From assembly GCF_003704105.1 (NCBI RefSeq), contig NZ_QUOQ01000003.1:62001-126000 (forward strand): 64,000 nucleotides of DNA, given 5' to 3'. The translations under genes and the position numbers were made by a program. The notes below the pieces were generated by a model. That model did no database searches, was not told the DNA's origin, and was given only the letters and a program-made list of their open reading frames with translations. Source of the stretch: Brevundimonas lutea (GTDB taxonomy: Bacteria; Pseudomonadota; Alphaproteobacteria; Caulobacterales; Caulobacteraceae). Numbering within the stretch: position 1 is the first letter of the stretch; each line of letters begins with the position of its first letter. Positions 51,864 through 60,352 of the stretch are shown piece after piece.

Positions 51864-53300
51864 TCAATCCTCGGCGTCGGACGATCCGACTGACTTGAGC
51901 GCGTCAAGCGCCCGCTTGCGCGCCTCGGCATGATCCACGATCGGGCGCGGATAGTCACGGCCAAGCTTGACGTCCGCGCGCTCCAGCGCCTCGGCCGGCG
52001 CGGTCCACGGCGCATGCAGCCAGCGCCTGTCGAGCCGGGAAAGCTCGGGAACCCATTTCCGCACATAGGCGCCGTCGCCATCGAATTTCTCGCCTTGGGT
52101 GACCGGGTTGTAGATACGGAAATACGGCGCCGCGTCGGCCCCGGATCCCGCGACCCACTGCCAGTTCTGCACATTGTTCGCGAGATCGGCGTCCACAAGG
52201 GTGTCCCAGAACCAGGCCTCGCCCTCGCGCCAGTCGATCAGCAGGTCTTTGATCAGGAACGACGCCACGATCATCCGAACCCGGTTGTGCATCCAGCCGG
52301 CGGCCCACAGCTGGCGCATGCCGGCGTCGACGATGGGATAGCCGGTCTGGCCGCGTTTCCAGGCCTCCAGCCCTTCTGCGTCGGTGCGCCAGGGCATGCG
52401 GTCGTACTCAGGGCGGAAGGCCTTTTCGACCATCTGCGGGAAGTCGTGCAGCAGATGCGCCGAGAACTCGCGCCAGGCGACCTCGGAGGCGAACTTATCG
52501 GCCTGGGCGGCGGGCCCCCGGCTGTCGCGCGCCGCCTCGATCGCTCGCCAGGGACTGATCTCGCCCCAGTGCAGGTGCGGCGACAGGCGGCTGGTGCCCA
52601 GCTTGCCCGGGATGTCGCGTCCATCGGCATAGTCGTCCAGGGCCCCGTCCAGAAAGCGGCGCAAGGCGGCCTTGGCGCCGTCCTCGCCGGGCGTCCCGTC
52701 GAAGTCTTTCGACCAGTCGGGCCGGGTCGGGTGCAGCTTCCAGTCGTCGATGTCGTCGCTCTGCAGACGCGACACGGACTTCATCTGCCGTGGTCCCGTC
52801 GTGTGCGGCGGCGGCTCGGCCGCCTTCCACAGTGCGTTGGCGAACGGGGTATAGACCTTGTACGGACCGTCCGTCTGGGTCCGTATCGTCCCCGGTTTGG
52901 CCAGGGTCAGGCCGTCGAAGACCTCCACCTCGACCCCGTCCGCCTCCAGCCCCTGACGAATGTCGCCGTCGCGCTCGGCCGCCTCGGGCTCGACCAGTCG
53001 GTTCCAGCACACCCGCGCGGCGCCCGTCTGCTCGACCAGGCGGCGAAGTTCGGCTTCGGAATCCCCGCGTCGCAGGATCAGGGGCGCACCCTTGTCTTCC
53101 AGCGCCCCAGCTAACGCCCGCAGCGACTTGTCCAGCCACCAAAGAGACGCCGCGCCCATCGGCCGGCCCAGCAGACTGTCGTCCAGGATGAAGACCGGAA
53201 CGACCCGATCGGCCTCGGCGGCGGCGTTCAGGGCCGGGTTGTCGGCCAGGCGCAGGTCGCGCCGCAGCCACAGGATCGCTGTCGTCTCGTCAGTCGCCAT
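51864..53300 (-). CDS. phrB: Deoxyribodipyrimidine photolyase
   Basis: The 478-residue enzyme repairs UV-induced cyclobutane dimers using light and FAD. The N-terminal antenna domain opens with [16 protein letters not shown], and the C-terminal FAD domain has [33 protein letters not shown] and [13 protein letters not shown]. All are class I features. The ATG at 53300 is the family start. It is first in a phr-cfa-sseA unit and is divergent from kdsA. Confidence 0.95.
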   Translation of the reverse strand: MATDETTAILWLRRDLRLADNPALNAAAEADRVVPVFILDDSLLGRPMGAASLWWLDKSLRALAGALEDKGAPLILRRGDSEAELRRLVEQTGAARVCWNRLVEPEAAERDGDIRQGLEADGVEVEVFDGLTLAKPGTIRTQTDGPYKVYTPFANALWKAAEPPPHTTGPRQMKSVSRLQSDDIDDWKLHPTRPDWSKDFDGTPGEDGAKAALRRFLDGALDDYADGRDIPGKLGTSRLSPHLHWGEISPWRAIEAARDSRGPAAQADKFASEVAWREFSAHLLHDFPQMVEKAFRPEYDRMPWRTDAEGLEAWKRGQTGYPIVDAGMRQLWAAGWMHNRVRMIVASFLIKDLLIDWREGEAWFWDTLVDADLANNVQNWQWVAGSGADAAPYFRIYNPVTQGEKFDGDGAYVRKWVPELSRLDRRWLHAPWTAPAEALERADVKLGRDYPRPIVDHAEARKRALDALKSVGSSDAED

Positions 53301-53405
53301 GCTCGGCCCCCGCATGCTAGCTTGCGGCATCGAACGCGCGACGCCACCTGTTGGCCGCATCGCCCCGCCGCAAACCAGCCTCCCGCAGATCCGAAGGACC
53401 GATCC

Positions 53406-54284
53406 GTGAGCCGACCCAACGCCGTCATCGACATTTCCGAGGGCCTGTCGCGCCCCGTCTCCATCGGCGGCGGCCAGCGCATCGTCTTCATCGCCGGTCC
53501 GTGCCAGCTGGAGAGCCGCCAGCACGCGCTGGAGATGGCCTCGGCCCTGAAGGAGATCGGCCAGCGGCTGGACGTCGGCATCATCTACAAGACCAGTTTC
53601 GACAAGGCGAACCGGACCTCGGCCGGCGCCGCGCGTGGTTTTGGCCTAGAGGGCTCGCTGCCGATTTTCGCCGAGATCCGCGACACCCTGGGCCTTCCCG
53701 TTCTGACGGACGTTCACACCGAGGAGCACTGCCGAATCGCCGGTGAGGTGGTGGATGTGCTGCAGATCCCCGCCTTCCTCAGCCGTCAGACCGATCTGCT
53801 GCTGGCCGCCGCCGCCACCGGCAAAGCCATCAACATCAAGAAGGGCCAGTTCCTCGCGCCTTGGGACATGAAGAATGTCATCGCCAAGGTGACCGGCGCC
53901 GGAAACCCTAATGTCATGGCCTGCGAGCGCGGCGCCAGTTTCGGCTACAACACTCTGGTTTCGGACATGCGCGCCCTGCCGGTGCTGCGCGACATCGGTT
54001 GCCCTGTAGTGTTCGACGCCACCCACAGCGTCCAGCAGCCGGGCGGGCAGGGGACCTCCTCGGGCGGCCAGCGCGAGTTCGTGCCGGTTCTGGCGCGCGC
54101 CGCCGTGGCCGTGGGCGTCGACGCCGTGTTCATGGAAACCCACCAAGACCCGGATAATGCGCCGTCTGATGGCCCGAACATGGTGCCGCTAAATCAGTTC
54201 GAGGCCCTGGCCGCCGAACTGATCGCCTTCGACGACTTGGCGCGCAAGAGCGGGTTCAAGGGCGAAGCTAGGGCGGCGGCCTGA
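53406..54284 (+). CDS. kdsA: 3-Deoxy-8-phosphooctulonate synthase
   Basis: KdsA condenses PEP with arabinose-5-phosphate to make Kdo-8-phosphate for LPS. The 292-residue product has IAGPCQLES: Cys33 marks the metal-dependent class, whereas E. coli has Asn there. Other conserved parts are [31 protein letters not shown] and [17 protein letters not shown]. The start is the GTG at 53406, preceded by AAGGA. It is the first gene of a kdsA-hldE-hldD unit. Confidence 0.95.
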   Translation: MSRPNAVIDISEGLSRPVSIGGGQRIVFIAGPCQLESRQHALEMASALKEIGQRLDVGIIYKTSFDKANRTSAGAARGFGLEGSLPIFAEIRDTLGLPVLTDVHTEEHCRIAGEVVDVLQIPAFLSRQTDLLLAAAATGKAINIKKGQFLAPWDMKNVIAKVTGAGNPNVMACERGASFGYNTLVSDMRALPVLRDIGCPVVFDATHSVQQPGGQGTSSGGQREFVPVLARAAVAVGVDAVFMETHQDPDNAPSDGPNMVPLNQFEALAAELIAFDDLARKSGFKGEARAAA

Positions 54285-54315
54285 CTGGACGCCGCGCCGC
54301 CCGCGAGATAGCTCC

Positions 54316-55758
54316 GTGACCATGGACCTCGGCCAGCTTCAGAGCCTGCTCGATCGGATCAATGGGGTCAGCGTCGCCTGCGTCGGCGACCTGATGCTGG
54401 ATCGCTATGTCTATGGCGAAGTCAGCCGCATCTCGCCTGAAGCGCCCATCCCGGTTCTCAAGGCCCAGCGCGAGGTCGCCATGCCGGGCGCCGTTGGCAA
54501 TGTGGCTCGAAACGTCGCGGCCCTGGGCGGTCGGGCGCGGCTGGCCGGGCTGATCGGTGACGACGCCGCGGCGCGTGAATTGAAGGCCGCCCTTGGGCGC
54601 GAGGAGGGCATCGACACCTTCCTCCAGGTCGCGGGCCATGGCGTCACGACGGTCAAAACGCGCTTTGTTGCGGCCGGGCAGCAGTTGCTTCGGCTGGACG
54701 CCGAAACCGAAGCCTCTGGTGGCGACGTCTTGGTCAAGACGCAGGCTTTCTCAGACAGTTCCGTCATTCTTCTCTCAGATTACGCCAAGGGCGCGGTGAG
54801 CGAAGCCGTGGCGCGCGCCGCGGTCGCCACGGGCCAGCCCGTGATCGTGGATCCCAAGGGCCATGACTTCGCCCGCTACGGCGCCGTGGCGGTGATCAAG
54901 CCCAACGCCTCCGAACTGGCCGCCGCCACCGGTCTGCCGACGGGAACAGACACCGAGGTCGAGGCGGCGCTGAACGCGCTGATGGAGCGCTGCGAGGCCC
55001 AGGCCCTGATCGTCACGCGTGCGGGCAAGGGCATGAGCCTGATGCGGAGGGGCGCCCCCGTCGTCCACGTCCCCGGCCGGGCGCGCGAGGTGTTCGACGT
55101 CTCCGGCGCCGGCGACACGGTGCTGGCGGCCCTGGGCCTGGCCATCGGGGCGGGCGCGGATCTGGAGGAGGCGGTGGCCTTCGCCATTCTGGCTTCGGGC
55201 GTCGTGGTCGGGAAGAGCGGCACCGCCGTGGTGACGCCCGCCGAGCTGATCGACGCCGAGATGACCGGCCATGCCGCCATCGCTCACGCCAAGGTCACGC
55301 CGATCGACATCCTCTACGAGGAGGTCGAAGCCTGGAAGCGGCAGGGTGTTCGCGTCGGCTTCACCAACGGCTGTTTCGACATCCTGCACCGGGGCCACGT
55401 CGCCTATCTGGCCCAGGCGCGCGGCTGGTGCGACCGGCTGATCGTGGCCCTGAACACCGACGAGTCGGTGCGACGGCTGAAAGGCGAGGGTCGGCCGGTC
55501 AACGACCTCGACAGCCGCGCCGTGGTGATCGGCGGCCTGGCCAGCGTCGACCGCGTCACCGCCTTTGACGACCCGACGCCTCTGGCCCTGATCGAGCGGT
55601 TGAAGCCCGATGTGCTGATCAAGGGCTCGGACTACACGCGTGACGGGGTGGTCGGCGGCGATCTGGTCGAGAGCTGGGGCGGCGAGGTGCGATTGGCGGA
55701 CTTCAAGGACGGCTTTTCGACGACCCGCACCATCGAGAAGATGAAGGACAAGCCATGA
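54316..55758 (+). CDS. hldE: Bifunctional heptose-7-phosphate kinase / heptose-1-phosphate adenylyltransferase
   Basis: HldE makes ADP-heptose for the LPS core through two activities. The N-terminal ribokinase-like domain (about 1-320) has MLDRYVYGEVSRISPEAPIP, NVARNVAALGG and the GAGDTVLAALGLA site. The C-terminal nucleotidyltransferase domain (about 345-480) has FTNGCFDILHRGHVAYL with the HxGH motif. GTG 54316 and ATG 54322 are alternative starts. The stop overlaps hldD by ATGA. Confidence 0.96.
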   Translation: MTMDLGQLQSLLDRINGVSVACVGDLMLDRYVYGEVSRISPEAPIPVLKAQREVAMPGAVGNVARNVAALGGRARLAGLIGDDAAARELKAALGREEGIDTFLQVAGHGVTTVKTRFVAAGQQLLRLDAETEASGGDVLVKTQAFSDSSVILLSDYAKGAVSEAVARAAVATGQPVIVDPKGHDFARYGAVAVIKPNASELAAATGLPTGTDTEVEAALNALMERCEAQALIVTRAGKGMSLMRRGAPVVHVPGRAREVFDVSGAGDTVLAALGLAIGAGADLEEAVAFAILASGVVVGKSGTAVVTPAELIDAEMTGHAAIAHAKVTPIDILYEEVEAWKRQGVRVGFTNGCFDILHRGHVAYLAQARGWCDRLIVALNTDESVRRLKGEGRPVNDLDSRAVVIGGLASVDRVTAFDDPTPLALIERLKPDVLIKGSDYTRDGVVGGDLVESWGGEVRLADFKDGFSTTRTIEKMKDKP

Positions 55759-56756
55759 GCCGCCCAATGATCGTGGTCACCGGCGGGGCGGGCTTCATCG
55801 GCTCGAACATCGTGGCGCGCCTGTCCGAGCGGGGCGGGGCCGATGTTGTGGTTGTCGATCGGCTGCGCGCGGCCGACAGCGGCAAGTGGCGGAATATCGC
55901 TAAACACGCCATCCACGATTTCTGGGCGCCCGAGGTTCTGTTCGATCAGCTGGAGCAGCACGGCGAGCGGATCGAGGCCGTGGTGCACATGGGGGCGGTG
56001 TCCTCGACCACCGAGTCGGACGCCGACCACATCATCCATTCCAACTTCACCCTCAGCCGCGACCTGTTCGACTGGTGCGCCGTGCGCGACCGGCGGCTGG
56101 TCTACGCCTCCTCGGCCGCCACCTATGGCGACGGAGAGGCTGGGTTCGACGACGCGGACGATCTTGAGAGCCTTAAATCGCTCCGACCGCTAAACGCCTA
56201 TGGTTACTCGAAAAGCCTGTTCGACATTCACGCCCGCGCCAAGGCCGATCGGGAAGCGGCGCCGCCGCAGTGGGCAGGACTGAAGTTCTTCAACGTCTAC
56301 GGGCCGAACGAATATCATAAGGCCGGCATGAAATCGGTCGTGGCCCAGATCTGGCCCAAGGTCGCGGCGGGCGAGCGGGTCGAGCTGTTCCGCTCGCACC
56401 GTCCCGACTACGCCGACGGCGAGCAACTGCGTGACTTCGTTTTCGTCGACGACGTGGTTGATATGGTTCTGTGGCTGCTGGACAGCCCCGAGGTCTCGGG
56501 TGTGTTCAACGCCGGATCCGGCCAGGCGCGATCCTTCCTCGATCTGGCCAGGGCGACCTTCGCCGCCGCCGGACACGAGCCCGACATCGGCTTCATCGAC
56601 ATACCCGAGGTGATCCGCGACCGGTATCAGTATTTCACCGAGGCGCGGATGGATCGGATCCGTTCCGCCGGCTGGACCGGCGCCTCCACGCCGCTGGAGG
56701 AGGGGGTCCAGCGCTACGTCCAGGATTTCCTGAGCCGGCCGGACCCCTATCGATGA
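55755..56756 (+). CDS. hldD: ADP-L-glycero-D-manno-heptose 6-epimerase
   Basis: HldD epimerises ADP-heptose at C6, the last step of this LPS-core precursor path. The 333-residue SDR enzyme has the NAD motif GGAGFIGSNIVARL and the catalytic YxxxK in YGYSKSLFD, with YASSAATYGDG before it. The KFFNVYGPNEYHKAGMKSV segment is typical of HldD. It is coupled to hldE by a 4-base overlap. Confidence 0.96.
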   Translation: MSRPMIVVTGGAGFIGSNIVARLSERGGADVVVVDRLRAADSGKWRNIAKHAIHDFWAPEVLFDQLEQHGERIEAVVHMGAVSSTTESDADHIIHSNFTLSRDLFDWCAVRDRRLVYASSAATYGDGEAGFDDADDLESLKSLRPLNAYGYSKSLFDIHARAKADREAAPPQWAGLKFFNVYGPNEYHKAGMKSVVAQIWPKVAAGERVELFRSHRPDYADGEQLRDFVFVDDVVDMVLWLLDSPEVSGVFNAGSGQARSFLDLARATFAAAGHEPDIGFIDIPEVIRDRYQYFTEARMDRIRSAGWTGASTPLEEGVQRYVQDFLSRPDPYR

Positions 56757-56768
56757 AGGCGGCCTAGG

Positions 56769-57959
56769 GTGGCGCGCCGCCGAGCACGCCTGACCTTGCG
56801 CCAGGGTTGCGGCTGGCTGCTGCTGGTCCTGGTGCTGGTGGTCGCGGCCGGGATCGCCGTTTGGCGCGGCGACATCCTGCGGGCCAAGCTGGATCCCAAT
56901 ATTCCGTTCCAGGCTTACGACCCACCGCCGGCGCCCGATTACGCCGACCCAGGAGCCTGGGCCCTGCGCGACGCCGTGCTGCCCCAGGGCTCGGGCGACG
57001 CGGCGGTGTTCTTCGTGCACCCAACCACCTTCGCCGGCGCCGAATGGCTGGCCCCGATTGGCGACCCGCGCGCCGACGCCTTTCTGGAACGCGTCGTGCT
57101 GCCGAATTACGCCGGGCCGTTCGCGCGGGCGGGGGTGATAAGCGCGCCCCGCTATCGCCAGGCCGGCCTCTACGCCCGTCTGACGCTGCGTGATGACGCG
57201 CGCGAGGCCCGCGCCTTCGCCTATCGCGATATCGCCGAGGCCTTCGAGGCCTGGCTGGCGCGCCATCCCGAAGGGCCGATCGTGCTGGCGGGGGTAGAGC
57301 AGGGGGCTGATCTTCTGGACCGGCTTCTCCGCGAGCGGGTGGCCGCCGATGAGGCGCTGCGGGGCCGTCTGGCCGCGGTCTATCTGATCGACACCCTGGT
57401 CCCGGCCGATCGCTACGATCAGGATGCCGCCGTTCTGGCCTGCACGTCCCCGATCCAAGTGGGCTGCGTCGTCGCTTGGTCGGCAGTGGGCGAGGGCGAC
57501 GAGAGCGCGGTCAACCGCCGCCTGCGCCGCGCCGTGGTCTGGAACGATCAGGGGTGGCTGGAGGACCTGGGCGAGCGCACGCCCCTGTGCGTCAATCCCG
57601 TGCTCGGCGCGGCCAGCGACCAGGCCGCCGACGCCCGGCGCCATCGCGGCGGGGCCAGCGCCACGGGCCTCGAATGGGGCGCACGGCCGCCGATCCAGTC
57701 GCGGCTGACGGCGACCCAGTGCCGTGACGGCGTGCTACGCTTCAGCGAGCCAAATTCGCCCGCTTTCCACCCGGAAGGCAGCTGGACCGAGCGGCGAATG
57801 GCAAGCCCCTACAATCTGTTCTGGGCTGATCTTGAACAGGATGTCGAAGGGCGTCTGACCTTCTGGCGCGAGGCCAATCCGGTCAGTCGCTCCCCGGCCG
57901 GTGCGAGCGCCAGTCGAACAGCGCCTCCAGAACCTGGATCGCCCGACCCCGCTCGGTAA
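56769..57959 (+). CDS. DUF3089 family protein lacking the expected nucleophile serine
   Basis: The 396-residue protein has an N-terminal membrane anchor (about residues 15-35) and a DUF3089 alpha/beta-hydrolase-like domain with FFVHPTTF and AFAYRDIAEAFEAWL. The elbow, normally GxSxG in this family, reads GVEQG, with Glu177 where Ser is expected. The start is the GTG at 56769. The last 77 bases overlap the convergent recG gene. It may be an inactive or altered member; no role is assigned. Confidence 0.8.
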   Translation: MARRRARLTLRQGCGWLLLVLVLVVAAGIAVWRGDILRAKLDPNIPFQAYDPPPAPDYADPGAWALRDAVLPQGSGDAAVFFVHPTTFAGAEWLAPIGDPRADAFLERVVLPNYAGPFARAGVISAPRYRQAGLYARLTLRDDAREARAFAYRDIAEAFEAWLARHPEGPIVLAGVEQGADLLDRLLRERVAADEALRGRLAAVYLIDTLVPADRYDQDAAVLACTSPIQVGCVVAWSAVGEGDESAVNRRLRRAVVWNDQGWLEDLGERTPLCVNPVLGAASDQAADARRHRGGASATGLEWGARPPIQSRLTATQCRDGVLRFSEPNSPAFHPEGSWTERRMASPYNLFWADLEQDVEGRLTFWREANPVSRSPAGASASRTAPPEPGSPDPAR

Positions 57960-59976
57960 CCAGTTCGGGATCGCGGTTGAGCACCAGTCGGGCGTCGTCA
58001 TAGGCCGCCATCATCAAGCCCCCGTGCCGCACCGGATCGGCGAAGCGATAGGCCGGAAACCCGCTTTGGCGCAGGCCCAGAGGATCGCCGCCGCCGCGCA
58101 GACGAAAGTCCTCCTCGGCGATCTCGAAGCCGTCGTCGGTGCGGCGCAGGGTCTCGAGCCGCTGGCGCGCCGTCTCGCCCAACTCGCCGCTCTCGCCCGA
58201 GCCGTACAGCAGGATGCAGGAACTGGCCCGCTCGCCGCGCCCGACGCGTCCGCGCAGCTGGTGCAGCTGCGCCAGGCCGAACCGGTCGGAGTGCTCGATG
58301 ACCATGATGGTGGCGTTGGGCACATCGACCCCGACCTCGACCACCGTGGTGGCGACCAGAACGGGGATGGTCCCGGCGGCGAAGGCGGCCATGACGCTCT
58401 CCCGATCCGGGCCCGGCATCTGGCCGTGCGCCAGCCCGACCTCGACGCCTAGCCGGGTGCGCAGCTCGACCACGCGGCCCTCGGCGGCGGCCAGGTCGGC
58501 GGCCTCGGATTCGGCGACCAGCGGGCAGATCCAGTAGGCCTGCGCGCCCTCGGCCACGGCGCGTTTGAGCCGCTCGGCCACCTCCTCCAGCCGGGCCAGC
58601 GGCAGGACCGCCGTGGTGATTGGGGTGCGGCCAGGCGGCTTCTCGGTCAGGCGCGAGACCTCCAGATCGCCGTACTGGGTCATCTCCAGGGTGCGCGGGA
58701 TGGGCGTCGCCGACATGGTCAGCAGGTGGACCGCGCCCACGGCCGGGTCGCCCTTGGCCTGCAGCCGCTGGCGTTCGTTGACCCCGAACCGGTGCTGCTC
58801 ATCGATCACCGCCAGGCCCAGCCGCCTGAACCGCACGCCATCCTGGAACAGGGCGTGGGTGCCGATGGCGACGCCGGCCGAGCCCTCGGCCAGCGCCAGC
58901 AGCCGGCCGCGCCGCTCGGCCGCCGTGTCGCGGCCGGTCAGCAGCACGGTGTCGATGCCGGCGCGGGCGAACAGAGGCGCCAGGCGCTCGTGGTGCTGGC
59001 GCGCGAGAATCTCGGTCGGAGCCATCAGGGCGGCCTGGACACCGGACGACGCCGCGTCGGCCATGGCCAGAGCGGCGACCGCCGTCTTGCCCGAGCCCAC
59101 GTCGCCCTGCAGCAACCGGCCCATCTGGCGGCCTGAGGCCAGATCCCCGCGGATTTCGGCCAGGGCCTGAACCTGCGCGCCGGTCAAGCGAAAGGGCAGG
59201 GCGGTCTCGACGACGTCTGAGGCCTCGCCGGGGCGGATCACCGGAGCGGGGGCGGCGACCCGCGCCGCGCGACGGCGGGCCAGAGCCAGCTGGTGCGCCA
59301 GCAGTTCGTCATAGGCCAAGCGTTGACGGTGCGGCGCGTCCGGTCCGACATCCGCCTCGGTCTGGGGTTCGTGCAGCGCTTGGATCGCCGGTCGCCAGCC
59401 GGTCCAGCCCTGGCGCGCCAGCCAAGTCGAATCCTGCCATTCCGGCAGCTCGGGCGCCTGATCCAGCGCCGCCAGCACGATCCGCCGCAGCACCCGCGAG
59501 GTCAGGCCGGCTGTGGCCGGATAGACCGGCTCGGACATCGGCAGTTCGTCGATCTTGTCGAGGGTCAGCACATCCGGATGGGCGATCTGCACCTCGTTGT
59601 TGAACCGCTCGACCTTGCCGGAGACGATGCGTGGCTCGCCGCGTGGCAGCAGGCGCTGGACGTGCTGAGGCGAGCCGCCGAACCAGATCAGATGGACGAA
59701 GCCGGTGTCGTCCGACGCGCGGACCTTGAACGGCTGTCCGGGCTTCTTGGGCGCGATGTGGCTGTCGACAAGCACCTCCATCACGGCGATTTCGCCCTCG
59801 ATGGCCTGAGTTGAGGTGGTACGCCGGCGGCGCAGCACGCCGGAGGGACTGAGGAACAGCACGTCGCGCACCAGCGGCCCCGCCAGCTTCTCGACGAGCG
59901 GCTTCAGGCGCGGGCCGACGCCCTTCAGGCTGTCGGACCCGGCGAACAGGGAAAAGAGAATCTCCGGCCGCATCAC
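57883..59976 (-). CDS. recG: ATP-dependent DNA helicase RecG
   Basis: RecG remodels stalled forks and Holliday junctions. The 697-residue product has an OB-fold wedge region early, then Walker A GDVGSGKTAVAALA, the DEAD-box-like DEQHRFGVNERQ, TMSATPIPRT, and QLRGRVGRGE. The C-terminal residues fit the family. Its 3' end overlaps the DUF3089 gene on the other strand by 77 bases. It is divergent from sdhE. Confidence 0.96.
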   Translation of the reverse strand: MMRPEILFSLFAGSDSLKGVGPRLKPLVEKLAGPLVRDVLFLSPSGVLRRRRTTSTQAIEGEIAVMEVLVDSHIAPKKPGQPFKVRASDDTGFVHLIWFGGSPQHVQRLLPRGEPRIVSGKVERFNNEVQIAHPDVLTLDKIDELPMSEPVYPATAGLTSRVLRRIVLAALDQAPELPEWQDSTWLARQGWTGWRPAIQALHEPQTEADVGPDAPHRQRLAYDELLAHQLALARRRAARVAAPAPVIRPGEASDVVETALPFRLTGAQVQALAEIRGDLASGRQMGRLLQGDVGSGKTAVAALAMADAASSGVQAALMAPTEILARQHHERLAPLFARAGIDTVLLTGRDTAAERRGRLLALAEGSAGVAIGTHALFQDGVRFRRLGLAVIDEQHRFGVNERQRLQAKGDPAVGAVHLLTMSATPIPRTLEMTQYGDLEVSRLTEKPPGRTPITTAVLPLARLEEVAERLKRAVAEGAQAYWICPLVAESEAADLAAAEGRVVELRTRLGVEVGLAHGQMPGPDRESVMAAFAAGTIPVLVATTVVEVGVDVPNATIMVIEHSDRFGLAQLHQLRGRVGRGERASSCILLYGSGESGELGETARQRLETLRRTDDGFEIAEEDFRLRGGGDPLGLRQSGFPAYRFADPVRHGGLMMAAYDDARLVLNRDPELVTERGRAIQVLEALFDWRSHRPGSD

Positions 59977-60049
59977 CGCTCAGTGTGGCGCCGGGCGTGG
60001 CGGAACGCTATGTGAACCCACCCAGTTGTTTGACCGGACCGGAGACCCC

Positions 60050-60352
60050 GTGGCCGACGCCGACCCGTGCGTGAAGACCCGTTTGCAGCGTATCGCCTTT
60101 CGCGCCTGGCGGCGGGGAACGCGCGAGTCCGATCTGGTGATGGGCCCCTTCGTGGACCGGCACGGCGAGGCCCTGTCCGAACAGGAAATCAGTGATTTGG
60201 AGCGTCTCTTGGACGTGGACGATGAGTTTCTCTATCCGTGGATCGTGGGCCGCAACCCGGTCCCGGCCGAGATGGACGGCCCGGTGATGCGCCGGCTCCA
60301 GGCCTTTTTGCGCGACGAGGTGGCCGCCGAGGTCCGCAAGGGGATCGGCTGA
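60050..60352 (+). CDS. sdhE: SdhE flavinylation factor
   Basis: SdhE helps attach FAD to succinate dehydrogenase SdhA. The 100-residue product has RAWRRGTRESDLVMGPFVD, which carries the conserved RGxxE-like FAD-transfer motif, followed by LLDVDDEFLYPWIVGR. GGAG lies before the GTG at 60050. It overlaps mfd by one base (TGATG), as in several alphaproteobacteria. Confidence 0.92.
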   Translation: MADADPCVKTRLQRIAFRAWRRGTRESDLVMGPFVDRHGEALSEQEISDLERLLDVDDEFLYPWIVGRNPVPAEMDGPVMRRLQAFLRDEVAAEVRKGIG

